From UBA6623 sp965248235 (lineage in GTDB: Bacteria > Acidobacteriota > Terriglobia > Bryobacterales > UBA6623), in the NCBI GenBank assembly GCA_965248235.1, contig CBDFIU010000004.1:1302001-1366000 (forward strand): 64,000 bases of DNA. Reading direction: 5' to 3'. This document shows, in pieces, positions 42,637-50,902 of the stretch. A program made the position numbers and the translations under genes. Within the stretch, counting starts at the first letter, position 1. Each line of letters starts with the position of its first letter. The notes under the pieces are model-generated. The model ran no database searches, was not told where the DNA came from, and saw only the letters and a list, made by a program, of their open reading frames with translations.

Positions 42637-43917
42637 ATGTCCAACTTGACGACGGATCGAAAATACATCGCGCTGCTCGCCGCGGCAGCGGGACTCATCT
42701 TGGTTTTGGGGACTTGGGCTCGCCCGGATCGGGGTGGCGGGGATGCAGCGTCGGTCTCTTCGCCGGCCGAGTTGATGCGCTTGCAGCGGATGACGCAGCG
42801 GCGCAACGTTCAAGAAATGGCGGCCTTTTTTTCCGAAACCGCCGCCAACGCTTCCCGGCACCTGACGTGGGTGGTCGGCCATCGTTCGACAGCGTTGATT
42901 TGGGACGTCAACGGAACGCTTGTCACCGCCGCGGGCCGGGAGCAATTCCCCGCCGTTACGTTGGTTCGTACAGCCGAGCAGTTTGAGGCCGAAGCCCGGC
43001 GCGCCACGGCTTCTCCGCTATTTCCGATTGTGTCGTTGCGGGTGGGCGCGAGCGAGGCTTTTCAACCCGTTCGAAGAGCGCCGCCCGAGGTGTTGCTGGC
43101 CGGGGATTGGCTGGTGGCGGTGGCCCGTCGCGATGATGGGAGCTACACCTTCGCGCCGGGGATCTATGGCGGCTCGTCGCCTACGACGTGCGGCGAGTTC
43201 AGCTTCGAGGAGATCACCTACAGCGTTAATTTCAACGAGACGATGTTAGGGGCGGGGCTGTTCGATCTGGACGGCTATCTGCTGGGTGTCGTCATCCGAT
43301 GCGGGGACCGGCTGACGGTGATGGCGTCGTCGGACGTGCAGGCGGCTCTTGAGGAAGCCGGGTCGTTTGGAGCGCAGTTGACGGCGCGTTACGGTTTCCG
43401 GGCGGCTGCCTTGGAGCAGCAAGAGGGCGAGGAGACCGCCGCCGGTGTGGCAGTGACCGAAGTTTGGGTGGGAGAGGCGGCGGACCGCGCCGGGATGAGA
43501 CCCGGCGATCGTCTCACGGGGCTTGATGAAGCCGAGGTCAAGACGCTCGATGATTTGATGCCCCTGGTTCTGCCGGTGGCGCGCGAGACGGTTGAGTTGC
43601 GGGGAAGAAGAGGATCACGCGCGGTGAGCTTCAAGCTTTCGGCGAGGGGAGGAACCGTGTCGCCGTCGGAGGCGCAAGCAAATGGGGCGGGACTGAATTT
43701 TCGCGCGCCCCGGCGGGGAGTGACGATTGAGTTCGTGGTGCCGGGGAGTCCGGCGGAGCAAGCCGGATTGCGGGCGGGTGATGTGGTTTTGTGGGTGAAC
43801 GGAAGGGAACCGACGAATACCGCGACGCTGCGCCGGTTGTTGGCCGCGCGGCCGGGGCGAACGCGGCGAGTGACTGCCGAGCGGGAAGGCCGGCTGCGGA
43901 TTTACGAGCTGGAGTAG
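42637..43917 (+). CDS. HtrA-like pseudoprotease with two PDZ domains
   Basis: About 426 residues from ATG 42637; an N-terminal anchor helix (YIALLAAAAGLILVLGTWA) precedes a beta-rich domain of about 230 residues laid out like a trypsin/HtrA fold (TALIWDVNGTLVTAAG; LLAGDWLVAVARRDDG; GLFDLDGYLLGVVIRCGD). Where HtrA proteases have GNSGGPL the sequence is ETMLGAGLFDL, so the catalytic Ser is missing, and no His-Asp pair is evident. Two PDZ domains follow (VTEVWVGEAADRAGMRPGDR LTGL; VVPGSPAEQAGLRAGDVVLW). Probably an envelope adaptor binding substrate tails rather than a protease. Confidence 0.72.
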   Translation: MSNLTTDRKYIALLAAAAGLILVLGTWARPDRGGGDAASVSSPAELMRLQRMTQRRNVQEMAAFFSETAANASRHLTWVVGHRSTALIWDVNGTLVTAAGREQFPAVTLVRTAEQFEAEARRATASPLFPIVSLRVGASEAFQPVRRAPPEVLLAGDWLVAVARRDDGSYTFAPGIYGGSSPTTCGEFSFEEITYSVNFNETMLGAGLFDLDGYLLGVVIRCGDRLTVMASSDVQAALEEAGSFGAQLTARYGFRAAALEQQEGEETAAGVAVTEVWVGEAADRAGMRPGDRLTGLDEAEVKTLDDLMPLVLPVARETVELRGRRGSRAVSFKLSARGGTVSPSEAQANGAGLNFRAPRRGVTIEFVVPGSPAEQAGLRAGDVVLWVNGREPTNTATLRRLLAARPGRTRRVTAEREGRLRIYELE

Positions 43918-44064
43918 GGAACTTGTTTGAGGACTTGACGGGCCCGGACTCGGCGTACTCACCCCGCCCCGGCGCTCTGCCCGCTTCGATTTGAGAACGA
44001 CCCGCCGGATATGGTAACGTCACGGGTTACGTTCGTTCGAAACAAGGACAGGCAAGGAGAACTG

Positions 44065-44358
44065 ATGGAAGCTCTCGGTATGATTGAAACCAAGGGGCTT
44101 ACCGGCGCCATTGAGGCCGCCGACGCTATGGTCAAAGCCGCCAACGTGGCCCTCGAAGGGAAGGAAAACGTTGGAGCGGCTTTAATTTTGGTCACCTGTC
44201 GCGGCGATGTCGGGGCGGTTAAGGCCGCCACCGATGCCGGTGCGGCCGCCGCTCGGCGAGTGGGCGAGTTGGTCGCGGTCCACGTCATTCCTAATCCGCA
44301 CGATGAAGCGGAAAAACTCACCCCGAAGAATCTCCCCGCTAAGGGCGGTAAGAAGTAG
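44065..44358 (+). CDS. Bacterial microcompartment hexameric shell protein (BMC-H)
   Basis: A 97-residue single-BMC-domain protein of the PduA/EutM/CcmK type that forms hexamers tiling the facets of a microcompartment. It begins MEALGMIETKGLTGAIEAAD and keeps KAANVALEGKENVGAALILV, VTCRGDVGAVKAATDAGAAA and ELVAVHVIPNPHDEA. The C-terminal tail is Lys-rich. ATG 44065 has an excellent AAGGAGA. The next gene encodes a cargo-type aldehyde dehydrogenase, confirming a microcompartment context. No pentameric vertex protein (BMC-P) or tandem BMC-T is found in the window. Confidence 0.95.
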   Translation: MEALGMIETKGLTGAIEAADAMVKAANVALEGKENVGAALILVTCRGDVGAVKAATDAGAAAARRVGELVAVHVIPNPHDEAEKLTPKNLPAKGGKK

Positions 44359-44462
44359 AGGAGTTGTCGTGCTTGCCGAGTTTCTTGCCGCCAGGCAAGA
44401 ACCCGGTTGCTGAGTCCGCCAAGGCGGCCGGCCCCCCGGTTGCTTTGATCGGTACCCGCGGA

Positions 44463-46319
44463 ATGTCGTCCATGTTGGAAGACAAAGATCTACGATCGAT
44501 TCAAGAAGTTCGAACGAAAATCGAGCTGGCGCATAAGGCGTTCCTCGAGTACAAGAACTATACGCAGGAACAGGTCGATGCCATCGTGGACCATGTCGCC
44601 GCCGTGGCGCGGGCCAACGCCGAGCCGCTGGCGCGGCGCGCGGTGGAAGAGACCGGTTACGGTAACGTTCGCGACAAGGTCGCCAAGAACCTGCTGAATT
44701 CCGATCTGCTGCACAAGGCGATTCGGCCACTGAAAACGGTCGGCATCATTCGTGAAGACCCGGAAAAAGGTCTGATCGAGATCGCCGAGCCGGTGGGCAT
44801 CGTGGGGGCGATTCTGCCGACCACGAACCCGACTTCGACGGCTTTCTACAAAATTCTGATTTGCCTCAAGGGGCGCAATGGTATTGTGCTGTCGCCGCAT
44901 CCGCGGGCCGTGCAGTGCACTTGCGAGTCGGCGTCGTTGTTGGCCCGGGCGGCTGTCGCGGCGGGCGCGCCCGAAGGCATCGTGCAGTGTCTCAACGACG
45001 CGAGTTTGCCGGGCACCAATGAACTGATGACGCACAAGTTGACGGGGGTGATCCTGTCCACCGGTGGCGCGGGAATCGTACGGGCAGCGTATTCGAGCGG
45101 TAAGCCGGCGTTGGGCGTGGGGCCGGGAAACGTCGCGGTCTTGATAGAATCCTCGGCCGACGTGGAGAAAGCTATTGCGTCGGTGGTGGACGGTAAGTCG
45201 TTTGACTACGGGACGGTTTGCTCGAGCGAACAGACGGTAGTTGCCGAAACCGTCAATCGCGACAAAGTCTTGGCGGCGCTCAAGGCCAACGGAGCGTTTC
45301 TGTGCAATGACGAGCAGAGCGAGGCTCTGCGAAAACTCATGATCAAGCCGAACTTCGCGATCAACCCCGATTGCGTCGGCCAAGCTCCCGGCAAGATCGC
45401 TCAAATGGCGGGTTTCAGCGTTCCGGAAGGAACCCGCATTCTAGCGGTGGAGCTCGACGGCGTGGGCCGCGAGCATCCCATGTCGGCCGAGAAGTTGTCG
45501 CCGGTGTTGACGGCTTACTTCGTGCGTGATTTCGCCGAAAGCTTGGACGCATGCGAGACGATCTTGAACTTCGGCGGGCGCGGCCACACGACGGTCATCT
45601 ACTCGCACAATGACGAGCGCATTCGGGAGTTTGGGCTACGCATGCCGGCCTTCCGCGTGCTGGTCAATACGCCGGCGCCGCAGGGGTCAACGGGTATCAC
45701 GACGAACGTGTTTCCCGCCATGACGCTTGGTTGCGGCGCGATTGCGGGCAATGTCACCAGCGACAACGTCGGCCCAATGCATCTGATCAACATCAAGCGA
45801 ATTGCCTACCACGTGCGGGACCCCGAGACAGCGTTCGAGAGCGAAGAAGCCAAGGCCTATTTCGCGGGCAAGCCGATTCCGCGAGCAAAGCCCGTGGTCG
45901 CGGCGGCCGCGGCGGCGACATCCGCGCCCCGCTCGCCGAGCGCGGGCAAGTCCGACATCAGCGATGCCGTCGGTCGTTATCTCGAGCAGCGCGGTATTTC
46001 GATTTCTTCTTCCGCGACGCCAGCGACACGGGCGCCCGCCGAGGCAACCGCGACCGCCCCGGCCGGTGCCGTTGCCTCGGTCGTCGACCGCTTTTTGAAC
46101 GGACGCCGCTCCGCCGTCCCCCCACCACTGCCGCCGGTGGTGGATGTTTCTCCGGCACCACCGGCGCCGGAAGTCAACGTCGTTCCATTCGTCAGTGAAG
46201 ACGACGTGCGACGGGCGATTCACAAGGACGAGAAAATCTACATCGACAACGGCACGATCGTGACACCCGCCGCGAGGGACCTTGGCGTTGCGCACGACGT
46301 TCTCGTCCGCACCGAGTGA
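44463..46319 (+). CDS. CoA-acylating aldehyde dehydrogenase, microcompartment cargo, with extended C-terminus
   Basis: About 618 residues; ATG 44463 (or 44472, MLEDKDLRSIQEVRTKIELA) matches the start of PduP/EutE-like enzymes. It oxidises an aldehyde with NAD+ and CoA to acyl-CoA inside the shell; catalytic Cys253 is in FDYGTVCSSEQTVV. Unusually, about 150 residues follow the catalytic domain: an Ala/Pro linker with two amphipathic helices resembling encapsulation peptides (SDISDAVGRYLEQRGI at 497-512; VASVVDRFLNGRR at 538-550), then a small domain (about 577-618, EDDVRRAIHKDEKIYIDNGT) with the TPxARDLG motif seen at termini of some microcompartment proteins. Family encapsulation peptides are usually single. 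Confidence 0.93.
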   Translation: MSSMLEDKDLRSIQEVRTKIELAHKAFLEYKNYTQEQVDAIVDHVAAVARANAEPLARRAVEETGYGNVRDKVAKNLLNSDLLHKAIRPLKTVGIIREDPEKGLIEIAEPVGIVGAILPTTNPTSTAFYKILICLKGRNGIVLSPHPRAVQCTCESASLLARAAVAAGAPEGIVQCLNDASLPGTNELMTHKLTGVILSTGGAGIVRAAYSSGKPALGVGPGNVAVLIESSADVEKAIASVVDGKSFDYGTVCSSEQTVVAETVNRDKVLAALKANGAFLCNDEQSEALRKLMIKPNFAINPDCVGQAPGKIAQMAGFSVPEGTRILAVELDGVGREHPMSAEKLSPVLTAYFVRDFAESLDACETILNFGGRGHTTVIYSHNDERIREFGLRMPAFRVLVNTPAPQGSTGITTNVFPAMTLGCGAIAGNVTSDNVGPMHLINIKRIAYHVRDPETAFESEEAKAYFAGKPIPRAKPVVAAAAAATSAPRSPSAGKSDISDAVGRYLEQRGISISSSATPATRAPAEATATAPAGAVASVVDRFLNGRRSAVPPPLPPVVDVSPAPPAPEVNVVPFVSEDDVRRAIHKDEKIYIDNGTIVTPAARDLGVAHDVLVRTE

Positions 46320-46386
46320 CCAAGGTCGGTCGCTCTCCCGCCGGCGCGAGAAGACGATGAAACGCCGGCAGCGTCGGGCCCGCGTT

Positions 46387-46475
46387 TCTCACCGCCTGAT
46401 GGGCAACATGCACGATAGGCCCGCCATTACTTCGTTGCGTTTGCTCGCCGTGCTCACCGTACTGTTCAAGTACGC
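46387..46475 (+). repeat. Dispersed repeat family A, copy 2 (89 bp)
   Basis: Matches 3253-3341 without gaps (82/89 identical by my count). It fills most of the gap between the aldehyde dehydrogenase stop and ftcD. The hairpin CGTACT-GTTCA-AGTACG is unchanged. Confidence 0.75.
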
Positions 46476-46519
46476 CTGCGCGCGCCAAGCGGCGCATGCC
46501 TCGTACTGACGGGCCTCTC

Positions 46520-47476
46520 ATGCACTTTGCCTCGCCACGCGATGAGAAAAGCAGGCTGGTCGAGTGCGTCCCCAATTTTTCCGAGGGCCGAAATCCGGAG
46601 ACCGTCAGAGCCATCTCGGAAACGATTCGTTCGGTGGCGGGCGTGGCTTTGCTCGACGAAAGCGCGGACCCCGATCACCATCGTTCGGTCTTCACCTTCG
46701 TGGGTGAACCGGAAGCGGTCGGCGAGGCCGTCTTGCGGGCCGCGGCGACGGCGGTCGAACGGATCGACTTGCGGCGCCACGCCGGGGTGCACCCGCGCAT
46801 CGGAGCGATCGATGTAATCCCCTTTGTGCCGTTGCGAGAGACAACGCGGCAAGAGTGCGTCAGCCTTGCCGAGCGAACCGCGGATCGGCTTTGGAACGAA
46901 CTGGGCCTGCCCGGCTATCTCTACGGCGCGGCGGCCCGGCGGGAAGATCGTCGGCAACTCGAACGCATACGGCGCGGCGGCATCGAGAGGCTGCGTGACG
47001 CCCTGCCCGCCGATGTCTCTCGGCGGCCCGACATCGGCGGTCCCGCGTTGCATCCTACGGCCGGGGCGTGCGCGGTCGGCGTGCGCCCGTTCCTGATTGC
47101 TTACAACGTCGAGTTGGCGACTGAGGATCTCTCGATTGCCCGGGGGGTCGCGGAGCATCTTCGAGAGTCGTCAGGCGGGTTGCCGGCGGTCAAGGCTTTG
47201 GGCTTGGCGCTTACTCGGCGCAATCGGACGCAAGTTTCGATGAATCTGACGGACTTCGAGCAAACTCGGCCTCACGAGGTCTTCGAGGCGATTCGCGCCG
47301 AAGCCGGCGGAAAGGGCGTGGCCATCGCGGGCACGGAATTAATTGGATTGATTCCGCGTAGGGCGCTGGAGGGGGCTTCGCGGGACTTTCGAGCGATGTT
47401 TCGGCAGGAACAGATTCTGGAGAGTCGGCTGGAGGAGGCCGGGTTCGGCGGCGAGGATGTCTTTCGCGCGGGTTGA
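46520..47476 (+). CDS. ftcD: Glutamate formimidoyltransferase
   Basis: About 318 residues corresponding to the transferase part of FTCD, which moves the formimino group from formimino-glutamate (histidine breakdown) to tetrahydrofolate. Conserved stretches are LVECVPNFSEGRNPETV, the catalytic-His loop ADPDHHRSVFTFVGEPE, HAGVHPRIGAIDVIPFVPL and the FT-C domain HPTAGACAVGVRPFLIAYNV. No cyclodeaminase domain follows. The start is uncertain: ATG 46520 is used, although homology begins only 12 residues later. No hut genes are nearby; the link to the preceding microcompartment genes is positional only. Confidence 0.93.
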   Translation: MHFASPRDEKSRLVECVPNFSEGRNPETVRAISETIRSVAGVALLDESADPDHHRSVFTFVGEPEAVGEAVLRAAATAVERIDLRRHAGVHPRIGAIDVIPFVPLRETTRQECVSLAERTADRLWNELGLPGYLYGAAARREDRRQLERIRRGGIERLRDALPADVSRRPDIGGPALHPTAGACAVGVRPFLIAYNVELATEDLSIARGVAEHLRESSGGLPAVKALGLALTRRNRTQVSMNLTDFEQTRPHEVFEAIRAEAGGKGVAIAGTELIGLIPRRALEGASRDFRAMFRQEQILESRLEEAGFGGEDVFRAG

Positions 47477-47490
47477 GCCGGCATTTGGAA

Positions 47491-47538
47491 GACATGTCGC
47501 CAGGAGTGGCGACACGGGACGCAAGAGCGCGTGCGCCA
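47491..47538 (+). repeat. Dispersed repeat family B, copy 2
   Basis: GACATGTCGCCAGGAGTGGC then GACACGGGACGC and AGAGCGCGTGCGCCA. The TGTCGCC-AGGAGT-GGCGACA hairpin (47494-47513) directly follows the ftcD stop. It is the counterpart of the minus-strand unit at 32130-32175. Confidence 0.55.
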
Positions 47539-47565
47539 GTGTGCCGCGGCATCGAAAATGCGGGG

Positions 47566-48225
47566 TTAATCGATGGGAGGGCGGGGGGGCAGCTCGGTCA
47601 GATTCCGGAGCAGGTGACGTTCCGATTTGGTGTAGTGTTGGGCAAAGGCCTCGTCGGCGAATCGGCGGCGACGAGCCTCGGGCTTCGCGTGACGGAGTTC
47701 CTTGAGTTCGTCGAGCAACTCTCGGCGACGCGGTTGGGGGATGTCCCTCCACTGCTGATAAAGTCCGCGGGCTTGTTGTTGCTTATGCGGAGGCAAGCGA
47801 CGGAACAGGTGATAGCGCTCGAGCATCAACGAACGCTCATTGGGATTCATGCGGCTGAACTCTTGTAACCGCTGGTGAATGAGCCTCCGCTCGCGTTCGG
47901 GAAGGCGTTGAAACCTCGAATTATTCCGTAGAAAACGGCGGCGTTGCGGCGCGGGCATACGCATCAGTCTTTCGACCAATCCGGGTCCGCGGCCGGGCCC
48001 CCGATTTCTTTGGCCGACACCCGGGCGGCGGTCGCCGGGACGTTTGTGAGCCGGAAGCACGCCGCGGCCGGGCCCTACGAGAGGCGGGCGCTTCCGCGTC
48101 GCATCGCGCGTGGCGCGGCGAATTGCGCGGTCGGCTTGGGCATCGAGACGAGGCGCGGCGCCGCCGAGCAGCAATACGCCGCCGAGCACCCAAGCCGCCC
48201 CGGTTAGGATGGATCTCGTTTTCAT
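47566..48225 (-). CDS. Secreted DUF3106-like Arg-rich protein
   Basis: A 219-residue exported protein: signal peptide (ILTGAAWVLGGVLLLGGAAP), a Gly/Pro/Arg-rich stretch (residues 45-85) and a helical domain of repeated short units (RMPAPQRRRFLRNNSRFQRL PERERR; MNPNERSLMLERYHLFRRLP), the DUF3106 pattern in which about 15-residue LP-x-x-R repeats recur. It is third in the sigma/anti-sigma operon. Proteins of this layout often accompany ECF sigma factors and may act as CpxP/Spy-like periplasmic sensors or chaperones; that role is inferred. Confidence 0.72.
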   Translation of the reverse strand: MKTRSILTGAAWVLGGVLLLGGAAPRLDAQADRAIRRATRDATRKRPPLVGPGRGVLPAHKRPGDRRPGVGQRNRGPGRGPGLVERLMRMPAPQRRRFLRNNSRFQRLPERERRLIHQRLQEFSRMNPNERSLMLERYHLFRRLPPHKQQQARGLYQQWRDIPQPRRRELLDELKELRHAKPEARRRRFADEAFAQHYTKSERHLLRNLTELPPRPPID

Positions 48226-48239
48226 CGTCCAGCCTCTCT

Positions 48240-48692
48240 TCAGCCTCCTAACGGCAAGACATCAAAGTCGGCCAACATTTCCAAATCGTCCAGCGTTTCG
48301 TGGATCTCCTCGATGTACTCGAGATCCTCGGCGATCTCGCGCGGCTCGGGAACCAAGCCGGGCTGCCTGCCGGTGATCGCCGTGGCGATCAGCACCAGTG
48401 CCGCCAGACCCACCGCGAAGCTCGGTCTCCAATGCCGTGTCCACGGCGCGAACCACGGCAAAGCCGCGCCGCCGCGCTCGACCTCCGCCATCAAGCGACG
48501 ATCGAATCCGGCCGAGGGTTCGACTTCTTCCCACAGATCGAGCGATTCCCAAACTTGCTGCTGCCGCTGGTAGATCTCACGGCACTCCGGCGAGCGTTCG
48601 AGAAAAGCGATCAACTCTCGATGCTCCGAGGTCCCCTCCGCGGGCACGGCTCGGGGATCGAGGATGATCTCCAGTGCTTGTTCGCGAGTCAT
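48240..48692 (-). CDS. Putative membrane anti-sigma factor
   Basis: A 150-residue protein. The cytoplasmic N-terminal helices (TREQALEIILDPRAVPAEGT; LIAFLERSPECREIYQRQQQ) resemble anti-sigma domains without the HxxxCxxC zinc motif. One membrane helix lies at about residues 90-107 (SFAVGLAALVLIATAITG). A short acidic periplasmic tail (LEYIEEIHETLDDLEMLADF) follows. Located between an ECF sigma gene and a DUF3106 gene, it most likely sequesters the sigma factor at the membrane until an envelope signal releases it. Confidence 0.75.
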   Translation of the reverse strand: MTREQALEIILDPRAVPAEGTSEHRELIAFLERSPECREIYQRQQQVWESLDLWEEVEPSAGFDRRLMAEVERGGAALPWFAPWTRHWRPSFAVGLAALVLIATAITGRQPGLVPEPREIAEDLEYIEEIHETLDDLEMLADFDVLPLGG

Positions 48693-48772
48693 GACACTCC
48701 TCCGCTTCTTCCGCCTCTCTTCTTCCCGCCTCTTCGTTCCCGCAACGCGGCCTCCCTTTGGCCCCGTCTCTC

Positions 48773-49372
48773 TCAGGACGGTATCGTCTGTTGCACGGCC
48801 AGGTGGGCAAGCCTGGACCGCAGCATCTCATAGGCCCGAAACAACAACGACTTCACCGCTGAAACCGAGCAACCCAGAACCTCGGCAATCTGGGCATAGT
48901 CCAACTCTTCGTACTTGTGCATCAGGACCGCCGCGCGTTGTTTCTCCGGCAGAGCCGCGATCGCGTCGCGTACGAGCTGTAAACGTGTTTCGGCGACCAT
49001 TTCCTGCTCGCGGTTACGCCGGCGGTCCGGCACGTCGAGCGGCTGCCGGTCTTCCACCGCTTCCGATAAGCTCTTGTGCAGCTTTTCGTGCCGGCGGTCC
49101 CGAACCGAATTGAGCGCCAGGCGGGTGGCGATTTTGAACAGCCAGGTCGTGAACTTCGCCGTCGGCTCGTAGCTGCCCCGCGCCCGGTAGACACGGAGGA
49201 AAACTTCCTGCGCCAGCTCTTCGGCAATGGACTGATTTTGGACCATGCGGTTCAAGTAACTCACCACCGGCCGCCGATATTTTCCGAGCAAGACCTCGAA
49301 GCTTGTCCCGTCCCCCTCCTTCACCTGGAGCATCAATCGGGTGTCTTGCTCCACCGCGGCCGATACTTCCAC
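48773..49372 (-). CDS. ECF (sigma-E-type) RNA polymerase sigma factor
   Basis: About 199 residues. Region 2 runs from MLQVKEGDGTSFEVLLGKYR through NRMVQNQSIAEELAQEVFLR and WLFKIATRLALNSVRDRRHE. Region 4 is ALPEKQRAAVLMHKYEELDY AQIAEVLGCSVSAVKSLLFR. GTG 49372 is proposed because it leaves a normal-length N-terminus; the frame is open back to 49561 but the extra sequence has no sigma homology, and ATG 49333 is another option. First gene of the minus-strand operon sigma, anti-sigma, DUF3106. Confidence 0.9.
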   Translation of the reverse strand: MEVSAAVEQDTRLMLQVKEGDGTSFEVLLGKYRRPVVSYLNRMVQNQSIAEELAQEVFLRVYRARGSYEPTAKFTTWLFKIATRLALNSVRDRRHEKLHKSLSEAVEDRQPLDVPDRRRNREQEMVAETRLQLVRDAIAALPEKQRAAVLMHKYEELDYAQIAEVLGCSVSAVKSLLFRAYEMLRSRLAHLAVQQTIPS

Positions 49373-49620
49373 CTCATTAGAAACCCGGGTCACTGGGAAA
49401 AGTTGCGAAAAATCTATTTCTTGTAAGCCGTTGCAGCGAAGCCGGTTGCGGACAATCCGAACGCGGCGTCTTGTTGCACTGTCGCATAGCGCGGGGGCCA
49501 TGGGGGTCGGCGAGACGATGGATGCTTGATCGCGAAGATTCCGCAGTGTACGTCTCCCCACTGTACGATAAGACGCCCGGCACGCTCGGGTTACGGCTGT
49601 TGTTCGGCGACAGCCGGATG

Positions 49621-50805
49621 TCAGTAAGCCTCGGTCGCCAACGGGTTCAAGTAAGCCGTACGTTTTGTGTGAAAGGCAATGTTCGCCAAATGCGGCGCGC
49701 AGACCGCGGAATGTCCGACCTCAACGGGTGCATTGGGTTGCTCGCGCGACTTGACGCAATCAAGAAAGTTCGTCACGTGCGGCGGCGTCGGCAGTCGGCC
49801 TTCGTGGACCAAGACCGGCTCGCGATTATTCTTCCAGGGCGCGTCGTAGACCTTATATCCGGCATTGTTCAAGACCAAGGTGCCCTCGGTTCCCTCGAAG
49901 CGAATGGTCCAGCCGTTCTCGAAGTCGTTGTTATAGTTGAGCGTCCAGGTGGCGATCATGTCGCGGTATTCGTAAGCCGCCGAAAAAACGTCGGGGGTCT
50001 CGGCGCCGGTGGTGGCGAAAACCTTGCCCACGCAGGTTGCCGCTTTCGGCGTGCCCTGATTCGAGAGCCACTGGATGACGTCCATCAGGTGGGTACCTTG
50101 ATCGGTCAGGTTGCCGCCCGAATAACCCCAGAAGTTGCGCCAGGAGCGAAACCGCATTGGTTCGAGCGGACGGTGCGGGGCGCGGCCTTGGAAGCGTTCC
50201 CAGTCAAGCTCGCCTTCAAGAGCCGAGTTGTCGAGCGGCCGGGCGAAGATCCAATTCCACTGCGCCTTGGCGGAATAAATCTCGCCGATCAGGCCGTCGT
50301 CGACCATCTTCTTTGCTTCCCGAATCCAAGGCGTGCTGCGGCGCTGCATGCCGATCTGCACAATCCGATCGGTGGAGCGCACTTCGCGAATCACCCGCAC
50401 GCCTTCGCCGATCGAATGCGTCATGGGCTTTTCGCAATAGACATCCTTGCCGGCGTGGACGGCGTTGAGCATCATCGGCACGTGATGGTGGTCGGGGGTG
50501 GCGATCAGAACCGCGTCGATATCGTCACGGGCCAAGATCTCTTGATAGTCGACATAGCCCTTGGCATCGGCGCCGGCGACGTCGAGGCCTTTCTCGAGAT
50601 TGGGCTTGTAGACGTCGGCGACGGCCAAGCACTTCGCGCCGCCGAATTCAATGAACGTATGGGTAACGCCGCGTCCGCGTCCGCCCGCGCCGATCAGCGC
50701 GAAGGTGATGCGGTCGTTGGCGCCCTTGGCCGATTGGGCGAGCACCATCGGAGCGGCTCCTGCGGCGGCCAGAAAGTCACGACGGCGAGTAGATCGATCC
50801 GACAC
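49621..50805 (-). CDS. Tat-exported Gfo/Idh/MocA-family oxidoreductase
   Basis: A 394-residue NAD(P)-dependent oxidoreductase. The twin-arginine signal STRRRDFLAAAGAAPMVLAQ precedes the Rossmann start ITFALIGAGGRGRGVTHTFI. Family motifs include DDIDAVLIATPDHHHVPMML and the catalytic-Lys motif KDVYCEKPMTHSIGEGVRVI. The C-terminal domain has YSGGNLTDQGTHLMDVIQWL. Secreted members with pre-bound cofactor oxidise or epimerise sugars in the periplasm and often work with DUF1080 hydrolases; one is at 24971-25654. No direct operon partner. Confidence 0.92.
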   Translation of the reverse strand: MSDRSTRRRDFLAAAGAAPMVLAQSAKGANDRITFALIGAGGRGRGVTHTFIEFGGAKCLAVADVYKPNLEKGLDVAGADAKGYVDYQEILARDDIDAVLIATPDHHHVPMMLNAVHAGKDVYCEKPMTHSIGEGVRVIREVRSTDRIVQIGMQRRSTPWIREAKKMVDDGLIGEIYSAKAQWNWIFARPLDNSALEGELDWERFQGRAPHRPLEPMRFRSWRNFWGYSGGNLTDQGTHLMDVIQWLSNQGTPKAATCVGKVFATTGAETPDVFSAAYEYRDMIATWTLNYNNDFENGWTIRFEGTEGTLVLNNAGYKVYDAPWKNNREPVLVHEGRLPTPPHVTNFLDCVKSREQPNAPVEVGHSAVCAPHLANIAFHTKRTAYLNPLATEAY

Positions 50806-50902
50806 AAAATCCTCCTATGTCAGGCATCCCCCGTGACGGGAAAATTGTAGCACAGCGTGGCGAGTCGACCACCGTAGCTCAGTAGCCCGGCATCTCAGTA
50901 GC

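Noticed and set aside
44369..44413. Small gene VLAEFLAARQEPGC between the shell protein and the aldehyde dehydrogenase
   Set aside because: It is only 14 codons and matches no microcompartment vertex protein; probably just leader sequence.
48693..48772. Rho-independent terminator between sigma and anti-sigma genes
   Set aside because: The stretch is pyrimidine-rich but has no stable hairpin followed by a T-tract on the transcribed strand.
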